The notes below the pieces were generated by a model. The model did no database searches, had not been told where the DNA came from, and saw nothing but the letters and a program-made list of their open reading frames with translations. Shown here piece after piece: positions 43,606 to 52,104 of a stretch of DNA of 64,000 bases (its first letter is position 1; each line of letters begins with the position of its first letter). The position numbers and the translations under genes are program-made. Source of the DNA: Falsigemmobacter intermedius. Lineage in GTDB: Bacteria; Pseudomonadota; Alphaproteobacteria; Rhodobacterales; Rhodobacteraceae. The stretch lies in NCBI RefSeq assembly GCF_004054105.1, contig NZ_SBLC01000011.1:62001-126000 (forward strand), read 5' to 3'.

Positions 43606-44230
43606 ATGGCATTCACCTTAAGGCAGTTACAGTTCTTCATCGCCGCGGCCGAAACCCGTTCGGTGACCGGAGCCGCGCGGCAGCTGTCGATCAGCCAAAG
43701 CTCGGTCACTGAGGCGATCCGCGCGCTGGAAGAAGATCTCGGTATTCAGCTGTTTGAGCGTCAGGCGCGGGGGATGGAGATCACCCACAAGGGGCAGGCC
43801 TTTCTGCGGCACGCGCGGCGGATCCTGACGGATGTCTCCTCTGCCCGCTCGAGCTTTCGCGATGAAACCGAAAGCCTGCCGGGGCGTCTGTCGCTGGGGG
43901 TGACCTCGCTGGTGGCGGGCTATGTGCTCTCCGATATCCTCTCACGCTATCGCCGCGCTTTCCCGCGCATTGAGCTCTCCGTCATTGAGGAAAACGCCGA
44001 TTACCTTGAGCATCTGCTGATCGGGGGCGAGCTTGATGTCGCGGTGCTGATGACCTCTTCGATCCAGGACCGTATGGCGATGCATGTGGAGACGCTGCTG
44101 GTGTCGCCCTATCGGCTCTGGCTACCGATGGGACATGCGCTGGCCGATCTGGAAAGCATAGAGCTTGAAGCGGTGTCCGGGATGCCCCTCATGTCAACGG
44201 CGGTGCAAAACTCGGCCATAGCGGCGCATT
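43606..44230 (+). pseudogene. Truncated LysR-type regulator
   Basis: The first about 200 residues are a good LysR protein: helix-turn-helix MAFTLRQLQFFIAAAETRSV with SISQSSVTEAIRALEEDLG, then the first half of the effector domain (RLSLGVTSLVAGYVLSD). Near 44,200 the family similarity stops. The open frame continues to 44811 only because it runs antisense through the tctC terminator and gene. The missing second half of the effector domain suggests a deletion. DNA-binding activity could persist, but ligand response would not. Confidence 0.75.
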
Positions 44231-44271
44231 TCAGCATGAAACACTCCTGTCAGACGGCAACAGTCTGCCGC

Positions 44272-44309
44272 AAAAAGAAAAGGCCCGTCTGCCGCAGAGC
44301 AGACGGGCC
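44272..44309 (-). terminator. Rho-independent terminator of the tctC gene
   Basis: GGCCCGTCTGC (44282-44292) pairs with GCAGACGGGCC (44299-44309). Reading the minus strand, the stem is followed by TTTTCTTTTT (44281 down to 44272). It lies 13 bp beyond the tctC stop. Confidence 0.92.
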
Positions 44310-44322
44310 GGAGAAACGGTGT

Positions 44323-45282
44323 TTACTTCGAGACGACCAGGCGGCCCGAGGCCACGAGATCTTCGATCTCTTTGGTGCCCGCAGCCATGAAGTCGCGGAA
44401 CTCCTGCTGCGAGGGGTTGCGCATGGCGAAGCTGTATTCTTCCAGTTTGGCGCGGATCTTATCGCTCATAATCACCTCCTGGAGGTCGTTATAAAGCGCC
44501 TGCTGCACCGGCTCGGGGGTGGCAGAGGTCACGAAGAAGCCCCAGAACGGGCCGAAAACGAAGTCGGTGCCCAGCTCGTTGAAGGTTGCGACCTCCGGAG
44601 CCGAGGGATGACGCTCCGTCGCGGCGATCGCGATGGCTTTCATGCTGCCGTCGCGGGCATATTGCATGCCCGGCGTCACGCCGTCGAAAATTGCATCGAC
44701 GCGGCCCGCCACGATTTCCGTCATCGCCTGCGAGGTGCCCTGGAAGGGGATATGCAGGATTTCGGAATTCAGCTGACCGGCAAAGACTTCAGCCGCGATA
44801 TGCGGGCTTGAGCCGATGCCCGAAGAGGCAAAGGTCATATCGCCCGGATTGTCACGGATATAGGCAATGACCTCTTCCAGCGTGTCCGCCGGGAAATCTT
44901 TGCGCACCAGCAGAAGGCTGTTGGTGCGGCCGATCTTATAGACCGGCGCCAGGTCATCGGGTTTCAGACCCGATTGCGGCAGCATGATCTGACCGGTGAT
45001 CAGCCCGTAAGAGCCCAGCAGGATCGTCTGGCCATCCGGATCGCTTTTCGCAACTTTGACCGCTCCGTTGAGCGAGCCGCCGCCGGTGACGTTTTCGACC
45101 ACCACCGGCTGACCCCATTTTTCATGGAGTTCCTGCGCAACCACGCGACCGACGATATCGGTCAGGCCGCCGGCGCTGTAGGGGATCACCAGGGTGACGG
45201 GACCCTTGGGATAGGTTTCTGCCAGCGCCGGAGCGATGCTGAGACCAAGCGCGACCAGCGCGCCGAAAGCGTGTTTGAACAT
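44323..45282 (-). CDS. TctC/Bug-family periplasmic solute receptor
   Basis: A 319-residue secreted receptor (signal peptide ending ALAET). It carries the Bug family opening YPKGPVTLVIPYSAGGLTDIVGRVVA and the ligand-loop region VVVENVTGGGSLNGAV. Such receptors bind carboxylates for tripartite tricarboxylate transporters, but no tctA or tctB gene is present here, so it is an orphan, as is common in this family. Downstream of two acyl-CoA dehydrogenase genes on the same strand, it may bring the acid they degrade. Confidence 0.93.
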   Translation of the reverse strand: MFKHAFGALVALGLSIAPALAETYPKGPVTLVIPYSAGGLTDIVGRVVAQELHEKWGQPVVVENVTGGGSLNGAVKVAKSDPDGQTILLGSYGLITGQIMLPQSGLKPDDLAPVYKIGRTNSLLLVRKDFPADTLEEVIAYIRDNPGDMTFASSGIGSSPHIAAEVFAGQLNSEILHIPFQGTSQAMTEIVAGRVDAIFDGVTPGMQYARDGSMKAIAIAATERHPSAPEVATFNELGTDFVFGPFWGFFVTSATPEPVQQALYNDLQEVIMSDKIRAKLEEYSFAMRNPSQQEFRDFMAAGTKEIEDLVASGRLVVSK

Positions 45283-45354
45283 GGTTCCTCCTTACCAGTT
45301 CCGACCGGGGGCCTGCGCTCGGGCGGCGCCTCCGGTCGTTCAGAGCAGGCCGCC

Positions 45355-46401
45355 TCAGGCGGCCGCGATCAGCTGCTCCACCGCGTCATCGGCGGAGCCA
45401 AAGTCATAGGCAGCCGCCAGCAGACGGCGGTTCAGGCGCGACACGCCCAGCTCTTCGGTCACGCCGATGCCGCCGTGGAACTGAATGACCTGCTGGGCGA
45501 TCTGATGGGCCTGGCGCACCGCCAGCAGATAGGCCAGCGCGACCTGGCGCTGCGGCGCGGCTTCGGCGTTTTCCAGAAGGTTCTGGTTGAACAGCGTGAA
45601 GCAGAGTGCGCGGGCGTTCAGATAATCGGCATAGACCGCCGCAAAACGCTGACGCAGCACCTGGAACGAGGCGAGTTTCGCGCCGAACTGCTCGCGCTCG
45701 CCCAGATACTCGGCGGTGCGTTTCAGGGCCACCCCGGCCAGCGACACGATCTCCAGCGCGGTCAGACCGGCTCCCAGATCCTCTGCCGCCGCAATAAGAC
45801 GCGCGGCGGCGTCACCTTCGGCCAGACGGCGGCCCTGAGCGAGCGCCTCGCCCGAAAGGCTCAGCTGCAGCGAGCAGCGCCCGTCAAGGCTGCGGCTGAC
45901 CGAATGGCTGACGCCCGCAGCCGAAAGATCGACCAGCACCAGTTCCGCCGGAGCCTCAAGCGCCAGAAGCACATGGGTGGGCGCGTCATGGCCAAAGGGC
46001 GTGACCACGGTTTCACCGCCGCGCAGCGCCGCGCTGAAGACAGGGCGGCTATAGGCGATACGCCAGCTGTTGTCGGCGATGCCGGCTGTGGCGGCCTCCC
46101 GCAGATCTGCGGGCGCGGCGCTCAGAAGCCAGGGAACCACCGCACAGCCCGCGACCAGCGGCGCGGCGGGGGCATGGCGCGCGGCCCCTTCGACGATGGC
46201 CGCCACTGTGGCCAGATCCGCACCAAGGCCACCGGCCTCCTCGGGCAGCAGGCACAGCGGCCAGCCCATCTCTGTCATCCCCGCCCAGGTCTGAGTGCTG
46301 GTCTCAGGCGCAAGGGGTTCAGGGATCAGGCTGGCGACAAAACGATCAGCTTCCGCAAAGATCTGCGGGTCGGTCATAGGCGCAAAATCGAGCGTGGACA
46401 T
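45355..46401 (-). CDS. Acyl-CoA dehydrogenase, partner-type subunit
   Basis: A 348-residue flavoprotein of the acyl-CoA dehydrogenase fold, with N-terminal WAGMTEMGWPLCLLPEEAGGLG and a C-terminal half ending in QFHGGIGVTEELGVSRLNRRL. It is shorter than usual, and that HGGIG-V-TEE ending is the form seen in the non-identical partner of heteromeric dehydrogenases. It lies 70 bp after the second dehydrogenase gene. A joint alpha2-beta2 enzyme, as known for actinobacterial steroid-side-chain enzymes, is plausible. Substrate unknown. Confidence 0.88.
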   Translation of the reverse strand: MSTLDFAPMTDPQIFAEADRFVASLIPEPLAPETSTQTWAGMTEMGWPLCLLPEEAGGLGADLATVAAIVEGAARHAPAAPLVAGCAVVPWLLSAAPADLREAATAGIADNSWRIAYSRPVFSAALRGGETVVTPFGHDAPTHVLLALEAPAELVLVDLSAAGVSHSVSRSLDGRCSLQLSLSGEALAQGRRLAEGDAAARLIAAAEDLGAGLTALEIVSLAGVALKRTAEYLGEREQFGAKLASFQVLRQRFAAVYADYLNARALCFTLFNQNLLENAEAAPQRQVALAYLLAVRQAHQIAQQVIQFHGGIGVTEELGVSRLNRRLLAAAYDFGSADDAVEQLIAAA

Positions 46402-46471
46402 GCTCTGAAATTCCTTCGAAACAGGGGCTTTGATCCGGGGAGGCTGCGTCAGGCGGCCTGCCCGCCGGGGC

Positions 46472-47644
46472 TCAGCGGCCCAAAAGCTCGCGGGCGATCA
46501 TATCGCGCTGCACTTCGCTGCTGCCGCCATAGATCGTATTGGCGCGGTGCAGCAGATAGTTGCGGATGGCGAGGACCTTCGCGTCATAACCCGCGGTTTC
46601 GCCATCGGGATAAAACTGCGCGATGACCTCCGGACCCACGATGGCGAGGATCATCTCATCGATTTCCTGCACCAGTTCCGAGGCGATGAGCTTCATGACC
46701 GAAGGCGCAATCCCCAGCGGACGCCCCTCCATGGTATCGGCCACGGCCTGACGGCCCTGCTCGCGCAACCCGATCATCCGCGCTTCGATCACGGCCATGC
46801 GTGCCAGCGCGGCTTCGCGGCGACGCCGCTGCGAGGGGGCGGAGAGCTCGCTCTCCACCAGCGCTTTCAGCGCGGCGAAGGCTTTGAAAAGGCCCGCCGT
46901 ATTGGCCGAGGAGAGCCGCTCGTGCCCAAGCAGATACTTCGCCACCGTCCAGCCATCGCCCTCATCCCCGAGGCGGTTTTCAACCGGGACTTCCACATCA
47001 TCAAGGAAGACTTCATTGACGTGGTGGAAGCCGTCGAGGGTGCGGATCGGGCGCACGGTGATGCCTTTCGACTTCACCGGGATCAACAGCAGCGTAATGC
47101 CCTTTTGCTTACGATCCTCGCGTGAGGTCCGCACAAGGGTATACATCAGATCGGCTTCATGGGCATGCGAGGTCCAGATCTTCTGGCCGTTGACGATGTA
47201 TTTATCGCCCTCGCGCCGCGCCGCGCATTTCAGCGAGGCCAGATCCGACCCGGCCCCCGGCTCGGAAAAGCCCTGGCACCACCAGTCCGTGCCGTTCAGA
47301 ATGCCCGGAAGGAAGCGCTGCTTCTGCTCTTCGGTGCCGTATTTGATCAGGGTCGGACCAAGATGGCGCAGGCCGTGGTGATAAAGCGGCGGGCAATCGC
47401 ATTCCGCCATCATCTCATCAAAGATGAACCGCTGCCGGGCGTCCCAGCCCATGCCGCCAAATTCCTTCGGCCAGCCCGGAGCGCCCCAGCCTTTGGCATA
47501 AAGGATCTGCTGCCATTCTGCCCAGGGCCCGCGCGAGAGCTTTCGGTTTTCGCGCATGATCTTCCGGGTCGGTTCCGGACAGACGGACAGTGCAAATTCC
47601 CGCACCTCGGCGGCAAAAGCTGCATAATCAACAGCAGTGGTCAT
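46472..47644 (-). CDS. Acyl-CoA dehydrogenase
   Basis: A 390-residue enzyme with middle-domain FAD signature WCQGFSEPGAGSDLASL and YIVNGQKIWTSHAHEADL, and a C-terminal TIYGGSSEVQRDMIARELLG. It introduces the alpha-beta double bond into an acyl-CoA with FAD. It is upstream of the shorter dehydrogenase and divergent from an enoyl-CoA hydratase gene, which together give consecutive steps of a beta-oxidation route. Confidence 0.95.
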   Translation of the reverse strand: MTTAVDYAAFAAEVREFALSVCPEPTRKIMRENRKLSRGPWAEWQQILYAKGWGAPGWPKEFGGMGWDARQRFIFDEMMAECDCPPLYHHGLRHLGPTLIKYGTEEQKQRFLPGILNGTDWWCQGFSEPGAGSDLASLKCAARREGDKYIVNGQKIWTSHAHEADLMYTLVRTSREDRKQKGITLLLIPVKSKGITVRPIRTLDGFHHVNEVFLDDVEVPVENRLGDEGDGWTVAKYLLGHERLSSANTAGLFKAFAALKALVESELSAPSQRRRREAALARMAVIEARMIGLREQGRQAVADTMEGRPLGIAPSVMKLIASELVQEIDEMILAIVGPEVIAQFYPDGETAGYDAKVLAIRNYLLHRANTIYGGSSEVQRDMIARELLGR

Positions 47645-48118
47645 CGTCTTCTCCCATGCGCCACCCCGGCATCACGAAGTCTCGTGACCGCGCCGCAGAT
47701 GGCCGATTTCAGGTCCGGAGCCTCTCACACCCACCCTGCGCCGAACATTGACAGAGCGCGCAGGCAGCCGGTCCCTGGCCCCTTCGCCGTGACCCTTGCA
47801 CAGCCGGTCGGGGAAACACTAATGCCGGATGCGCAAAGCTTTATGGCAATTCAGGCAAGATAAACCTCCAGGCGGAGGACCAGATGAGTCCCCCTTGCGC
47901 AAAAGCCCGGCAGCAGTCCCTTGCGCCGGCGCGGAAGGATGCCTGGCGCGCGCAGGGTCGCCACAGATGCCACCGCCGTAAGCCCGGCGGACCGGGCCGC
48001 CCGCTCAGGGCTGCCCGGTAAAATAGTGGCAGATCTGCAATGAAGCTGTGTTCATCGCGCACAAGTCAATCTGCAGCACCTGAGGCATCTTCCCGGCGGA
48101 ACTCTCAGGGAGGCAACT
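47645..48118. other. Divergent intergenic region, no gene seen
   Basis: About 470 bp between the acyl-CoA dehydrogenase (-) and enoyl-CoA hydratase (+) genes. It contains a short CCTCC-AGGC-GGAGG hairpin at 47864-47877 and otherwise no recognised RNA, repeat or convincing small gene. It must contain promoters for both directions; none is assigned. Confidence 0.5.
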
Positions 48119-48886
48119 TTGTCTGACGAAATTATCACGCTCGACGTCCGGGACTATGTCGCGACGATCACTCTGAACCGCGGCCCGGTGAACGCCATGA
48201 ACAGCGAGATGCGCAATCGCTTCGTGGCCATTCTCGACGAGGTGAACGAGCGCGACGACATTCGTGCGGCGGTTCTGTGCAGCAGCCAGAAGGTCTTTTG
48301 CGCCGGTGCCGATCTGCGCGACCGTCCCGATGGCCGCCCCGGCACCTTCGGCGCGCATAACCGCGTCACCCGCGAATGCTTCAACGCCATCGTCGAATGC
48401 TCAAAGCCGATCGTGGCCGCCGTCAATGGTGCAGCGCTTGGCATGGGCTTTGCCATCGCCGCCTTCTCGGATGTCGTTGTGGCCTCAGAGCAGGCAAGCT
48501 TCGGCATGCCCGAGATTGATGTGGGCCTCGCAGGCGGCGCGGCCATGCTGAAGACCGTGCTCGGTCGCGGCAATATGCGGATGATGTTCCTGACCGGTGC
48601 AAGGTTCTCGGGCGCAGAGATGTATCGCATGGGGGTCGTCAATATCCTCGTTGCACCCGACCAGGTTCACGCAGAGGCCCAGCGTCTGGCCGCCGTGATC
48701 GCCTCCAAGGCCCCGCTGGCGGTCGCTTATGCGAAACGCTCGTGCAATATGGCCGATCTGATGCCCACGCGCGATGCCTACCGCTTCGAGCAGGATTTCA
48801 CCGTCGCGCTGTCGAAGACGGAAGATGCCGTCGAAGCCCGCACCGCGATGCTGGAAAAGCGCCCGCCGGTCTATCGCGGACGCTGA
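48119..48886 (+). CDS. Enoyl-CoA hydratase/isomerase family protein
   Basis: A 255-residue crotonase-fold enzyme. It shows the oxyanion-hole segment VFCAGADLRDRP and AAVNGAALGMGFAIAAFSDVVVAS, then FGMPEIDVGLAGG. The Glu in PEIDVGL is at a usual catalytic-region position, but the second Glu typical of hydratases is not obvious, so another crotonase activity is possible. It starts with TTG behind AGGGAGG. Probably acts after the divergent acyl-CoA dehydrogenases. Confidence 0.9.
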   Translation: MSDEIITLDVRDYVATITLNRGPVNAMNSEMRNRFVAILDEVNERDDIRAAVLCSSQKVFCAGADLRDRPDGRPGTFGAHNRVTRECFNAIVECSKPIVAAVNGAALGMGFAIAAFSDVVVASEQASFGMPEIDVGLAGGAAMLKTVLGRGNMRMMFLTGARFSGAEMYRMGVVNILVAPDQVHAEAQRLAAVIASKAPLAVAYAKRSCNMADLMPTRDAYRFEQDFTVALSKTEDAVEARTAMLEKRPPVYRGR

Positions 48887-48989
48887 GCCCGACCGGCTGC
48901 GGGTGGGGGCGCCTGCGCAGCGCGCCCCTGCCCGCACCACGACCCGTCCTGCCCGCGAAGGCTGGACGGCTGATAAAGTTCCGCAGTGC

Positions 48990-49991
48990 TCAGCCCTCCG
49001 GCAGATCCGGTCTGAGCCGGGCCTCATCTGCACAAAGGGCGCTGAGCGCCGCGAGAAGCGCAGTCCTCGCCCGACATTTCCGCCGCCCGGAATAAACCGC
49101 CCCGATCTTTCGCGCGGGAAGAGCAACGGGACGAAGCTGTACTCCCTCTTTGCCATAAAGCGAAAGCGTCAGACCCGGCGCGAGGCAGACACCAAGCCCC
49201 TGTCGCACCAGGCCGAGCATGGCGGAATAGCTGCGCACGCGGGCCACGACACTCTGCCCCGGCGCTTTGGCCGCAAACCAGGCCCGCGCCGCCTGCCCGG
49301 CCCCTGAGCCGGAGGGAAGTTGCACCGAGGGTGAGATCTCCGCCAGCGCCTCTGCCCCATCGGCGCAAAGGCCGTCTGGCCGCGTTATGCCCGAGGGTGC
49401 CACCAGAAACCAGGGATCCGACAGCAGACCCTCTGCCGCGAAACCCTCTGGCAGAGGATCAGCCGCCGTCAGATCGACGAGGGCGACATCGGCCTGCCCG
49501 GCCTCCAGCATGGCGAGAACCGTCGCCGTATCGGCTTCCTGCAGATCGAAGGTCCGGGCCGGATTCTCCTGCAAAACGCTGCCGATCGCGCCCGGCACCA
49601 GCGCCTGCAGGACCGAAGGAAGACCCGCAATCCGCAGGGGCGGACCTGGCCTTCCGGAGGTCTCGGCCAGCAGCAGCTGCAAAGCCTCCTGCTGGCGCAA
49701 CATCGCCGTGGCGTGACTGAGAAAGGCGGTGCCGAAGGCCGTCAGCATCAGGCGACCGGCCCGCCGCGCAAAGAGCGCCCGCCCCAGTTCCGTCTCAAGC
49801 GCGCGCAGATGCTGCGACACCGTCGGCTGGCTCAGATCAAGCAGCCGCGCGGCGCGGGTCACGCTGCCGGTGGCTGCGGTCACGCGAAAAACTTCGAGCC
49901 GCCGGGGCGACAGCGCCGCTGCGAGCCGTCGGTCTTCCGGGACCGGCGGCAGACGGCTGTCAGAGGTCAGAAGCTGGTCCCTGTAGCTCAT
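48990..49991 (-). CDS. LysR-type transcriptional regulator
   Basis: A 333-residue LysR protein with a short N-terminal extension, helix-turn-helix SPRRLEVFRVTAATGSVTRAARLLDLSQPTVSQHLRALE in its usual pieces, and an effector domain through to about residue 320 (GLPSVLQALVPGAIG, RQGLGVCLAPGLTL). Full length, unlike the LysR remnant at 43.6 kb. Convergent with the enoyl-CoA hydratase gene; it may regulate the nearby acyl-CoA genes, but this is only proximity. Confidence 0.92.
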   Translation of the reverse strand: MSYRDQLLTSDSRLPPVPEDRRLAAALSPRRLEVFRVTAATGSVTRAARLLDLSQPTVSQHLRALETELGRALFARRAGRLMLTAFGTAFLSHATAMLRQQEALQLLLAETSGRPGPPLRIAGLPSVLQALVPGAIGSVLQENPARTFDLQEADTATVLAMLEAGQADVALVDLTAADPLPEGFAAEGLLSDPWFLVAPSGITRPDGLCADGAEALAEISPSVQLPSGSGAGQAARAWFAAKAPGQSVVARVRSYSAMLGLVRQGLGVCLAPGLTLSLYGKEGVQLRPVALPARKIGAVYSGRRKCRARTALLAALSALCADEARLRPDLPEG

Positions 49992-50066
49992 GGAGGCGGT
50001 CCTTTCCGCTCGCTCACCCCGCGGCGCGAGGGGGGCAGAGAGACGCCCCCCGGCCCGACTGACAGG

Positions 50067-50600
50067 TCAGGATTTTTGCTCTGCACGGGCTTTCAGCCCT
50101 TCGAGCCCGCTGCGGATCAGCTCTTCGACGGCGGCCACGGCGGCCTCATCGCTGAAGCGCTCTTCGGGTTCATTGGTGGTATCGGCGCGAAAGAAGCTCG
50201 ACTTCCAGGTCACCGAAGCGCCGTCCCCTTCGGGTGTGATTTTCACGGTGTGGGTGTAATGGCTGACGGGAAAGACCTCGATCGCCTCTTCGGAGAGCCG
50301 CCAGCGGATCTCCATCGCCGCATCGTCGATCCGGTCGATGCCATCCAGCACGCTGCCGCCTGCAACAAAGGTCACCCGGCGCTTTGCCCCGGCTCCGCTG
50401 CCCTCCATCTCCACCGAGGCCACCGCCGGATGCCAGTCGGCATAGAGGGCCGGATCGGACAGTAAGGCCCAAAGCCGATCGGGCGCGGCTGCGATCTCCA
50501 GGCTCTGCTCAGCCCGCTGCGGAGTGGGGCCATGGGCGAGGCCGAGATGGGGCACCAGCAGAAGCGGCAGGCTGAGAGCAAAGAAGCTACGGCGGTTCAT
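50067..50600 (-). CDS. mxaD: MxaD, periplasmic SRPBCC-fold accessory protein
   Basis: A 177-residue exported protein (signal peptide about 1-22, ending GLAHG). It carries the SRPBCC pattern SLEIAAAPDRLWALLSDPALYADWHP. Last gene of the mxa operon as present here, 11 bp after mxaL. In Methylobacterium MxaD affects methanol dehydrogenase-cytochrome c-L interaction. The ATG at 50600 follows AAAGGAA and avoids the upstream GTG, which would give a non-signal extension. Confidence 0.9.
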   Translation of the reverse strand: MNRRSFFALSLPLLLVPHLGLAHGPTPQRAEQSLEIAAAPDRLWALLSDPALYADWHPAVASVEMEGSGAGAKRRVTFVAGGSVLDGIDRIDDAAMEIRWRLSEEAIEVFPVSHYTHTVKITPEGDGASVTWKSSFFRADTTNEPEERFSDEAAVAAVEELIRSGLEGLKARAEQKS

Positions 50601-50611
50601 CGAGGTTCCTT

Positions 50612-51553
50612 TCAGGTCTTCCGGGTCGTTTGTCGTGGGAAAAGAGAGGCAAGCCACAGCGCCGCCAGCAGGGCCGCGCCGATCGCGCCAAAGAGCGGCG
50701 CCAGGCTTTGGGAGAGGGTCATCTGCCGCGCGGGAACACGCGCCGCCGCGCGCAGGGCGGCTTCGATCCGGTCCGGACCGGCTTCCGGGGTCAGATAGCT
50801 GAGCCCGCGTGCGGCAGAGAGGTCAGAAAGATAGGCGTCCTGGCGGCGCGAGAGATGCTCGCTCCCCTCAAGGTCAGCCTCGCCATAGGGGTTGTTGCGG
50901 GGATGATAGCCGGGCCGGCTTTCGGCATCCGGTGGCGGGGCACCGAAACGGGCCGGGGCCTGTTGCAGATCCTCAGCCGCGTAAAATCCGTCCTCGCGGC
51001 CCAGATCGTCAAATTTCGGGATCGGAGCAGGCTCCGTCCCCCCAACGCCGAGCACCACACCGCCCGGACTTTCGCCCCGAAAGGCGGTCGGCCCTTCATA
51101 AGGCAGCGGCGGGGCCTCATGGCCGTCTGTCACGAACAAAAGCGCTGCCTCAAGCGCGGCCGCACGGCTGAGCGCATGGTTCAGCCCGCGCGAAATCAGG
51201 CTGTCCCCCTCCCAGGCCATGCGCCAGTCAAGCCCCTCGAGCGCCCCCGTCAGCGAGGCATAATCGGCGCAGACCTCAAGGGGCTCAAAAAGCGTCAGGC
51301 TGCGGCGCTCGGTAAAGAGGCCAAGAGCCACACGGCTGCCGCAGGGCCGCCCGGCGATCCAGGCTTTCAGACGCGACCGGGCAAACTCAAGCCGCGACTC
51401 CCCCGCCATATCGCGCACATTCATCGAGCGGGTGATATCGACCACCAGCAGCACATCCGTCACCGCCGCCCGGCGCGACACCCCCGGCGCAACAAGCGTA
51501 AGCAGGGCGCAGAGCACGACCAGAGAGGGCAGCAGCACACGCCCCCGCCTCAC
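50612..51553 (-). CDS. mxaL: MxaL, VWA-domain maturation protein
   Basis: A 313-residue membrane protein. It has an N-terminal helix (about 7-25), a VWA domain with MIDAS D39-I-T-R-S43 and later LLFVTDGHEA, and a C-terminal helix (APLFGAIGAALLAALWLASLF). Member of the MxaR-S-A-C-K-L set needed for calcium insertion into methanol dehydrogenase in Methylobacterium. The start overlaps mxaK by 4 bp. Confidence 0.92.
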   Translation of the reverse strand: MRRGRVLLPSLVVLCALLTLVAPGVSRRAAVTDVLLVVDITRSMNVRDMAGESRLEFARSRLKAWIAGRPCGSRVALGLFTERRSLTLFEPLEVCADYASLTGALEGLDWRMAWEGDSLISRGLNHALSRAAALEAALLFVTDGHEAPPLPYEGPTAFRGESPGGVVLGVGGTEPAPIPKFDDLGREDGFYAAEDLQQAPARFGAPPPDAESRPGYHPRNNPYGEADLEGSEHLSRRQDAYLSDLSAARGLSYLTPEAGPDRIEAALRAAARVPARQMTLSQSLAPLFGAIGAALLAALWLASLFPRQTTRKT

Positions 51554-52104
51554 GGCGCACCTCTGGGAAGGCCCGGAAGATCGGTCCAGAGCTGTCGGGG
51601 GGCGCTTTCCTCCTCTTCCTCAGCGCCGCTTTGCAACGGGCGGGGCAGATCGCGCACCAGCCGCATCGCCAGCGCCAGGTTCAGCCGCGCATCATGATCG
51701 CCCGGGCGCAGATGCAATGCGGCGCGATAGGCGCTTTTGGCAAGATTGACATGCGGCACCGCATCATCCGCCCGCCCGACGTCAAGCAGGGCATATCCCG
51801 CACGCAGCCGGGCATTGCCGATGGCATACCGGGCCGCAGCCTGCATCCCGAGGGGCAGATCCGTCAGGCGCGTCAAAAGGCCCTCTGCCTCGTCGGCGCG
51901 GTCGCGCCGCGCCAGATCAAGGGTTCTTGCATAAAGCGCATAGGCCCCGGCAGGCTCCGGCAGCGCAGGGCTGCGCCCCTCTGCGACCGCACGGATATAG
52001 CCGTTCTCAAGGCTGAGCCGCCAGAGAGTATAGCCCGACCAGACCGCAAGGCAGAGAGCCGCGAGCAAGGTGAGGATCAATCCGAGATGGAAAAGCTGTC
52101 TCAT
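51550..52104 (-). CDS. mxaK: MxaK, TPR-like maturation protein
   Basis: A 184-residue protein with one N-terminal helix (LFHLGLILTLLAALCLAVW) and helical repeats after residue 60 (ARRDRADEAEGLLTRLTD, GYALLDVGRADDAVPHV). An acidic EEEEE patch lies near the C-terminus. The ATG at 52104 overlaps the mxaC stop (ATGA). Assigned by position in the conserved operon and by length. Confidence 0.88.
   Translation of the reverse strand: MRQLFHLGLILTLLAALCLAVWSGYTLWRLSLENGYIRAVAEGRSPALPEPAGAYALYARTLDLARRDRADEAEGLLTRLTDLPLGMQAAARYAIGNARLRAGYALLDVGRADDAVPHVNLAKSAYRAALHLRPGDHDARLNLALAMRLVRDLPRPLQSGAEEEEESAPRQLWTDLPGLPRGAP

Noticed and set aside
44974-46626. 550-codon plus-strand open frame
   Set aside because: Antisense to tctC and an acyl-CoA dehydrogenase gene, both with strong family signatures; Gln/Arg-rich shadow.
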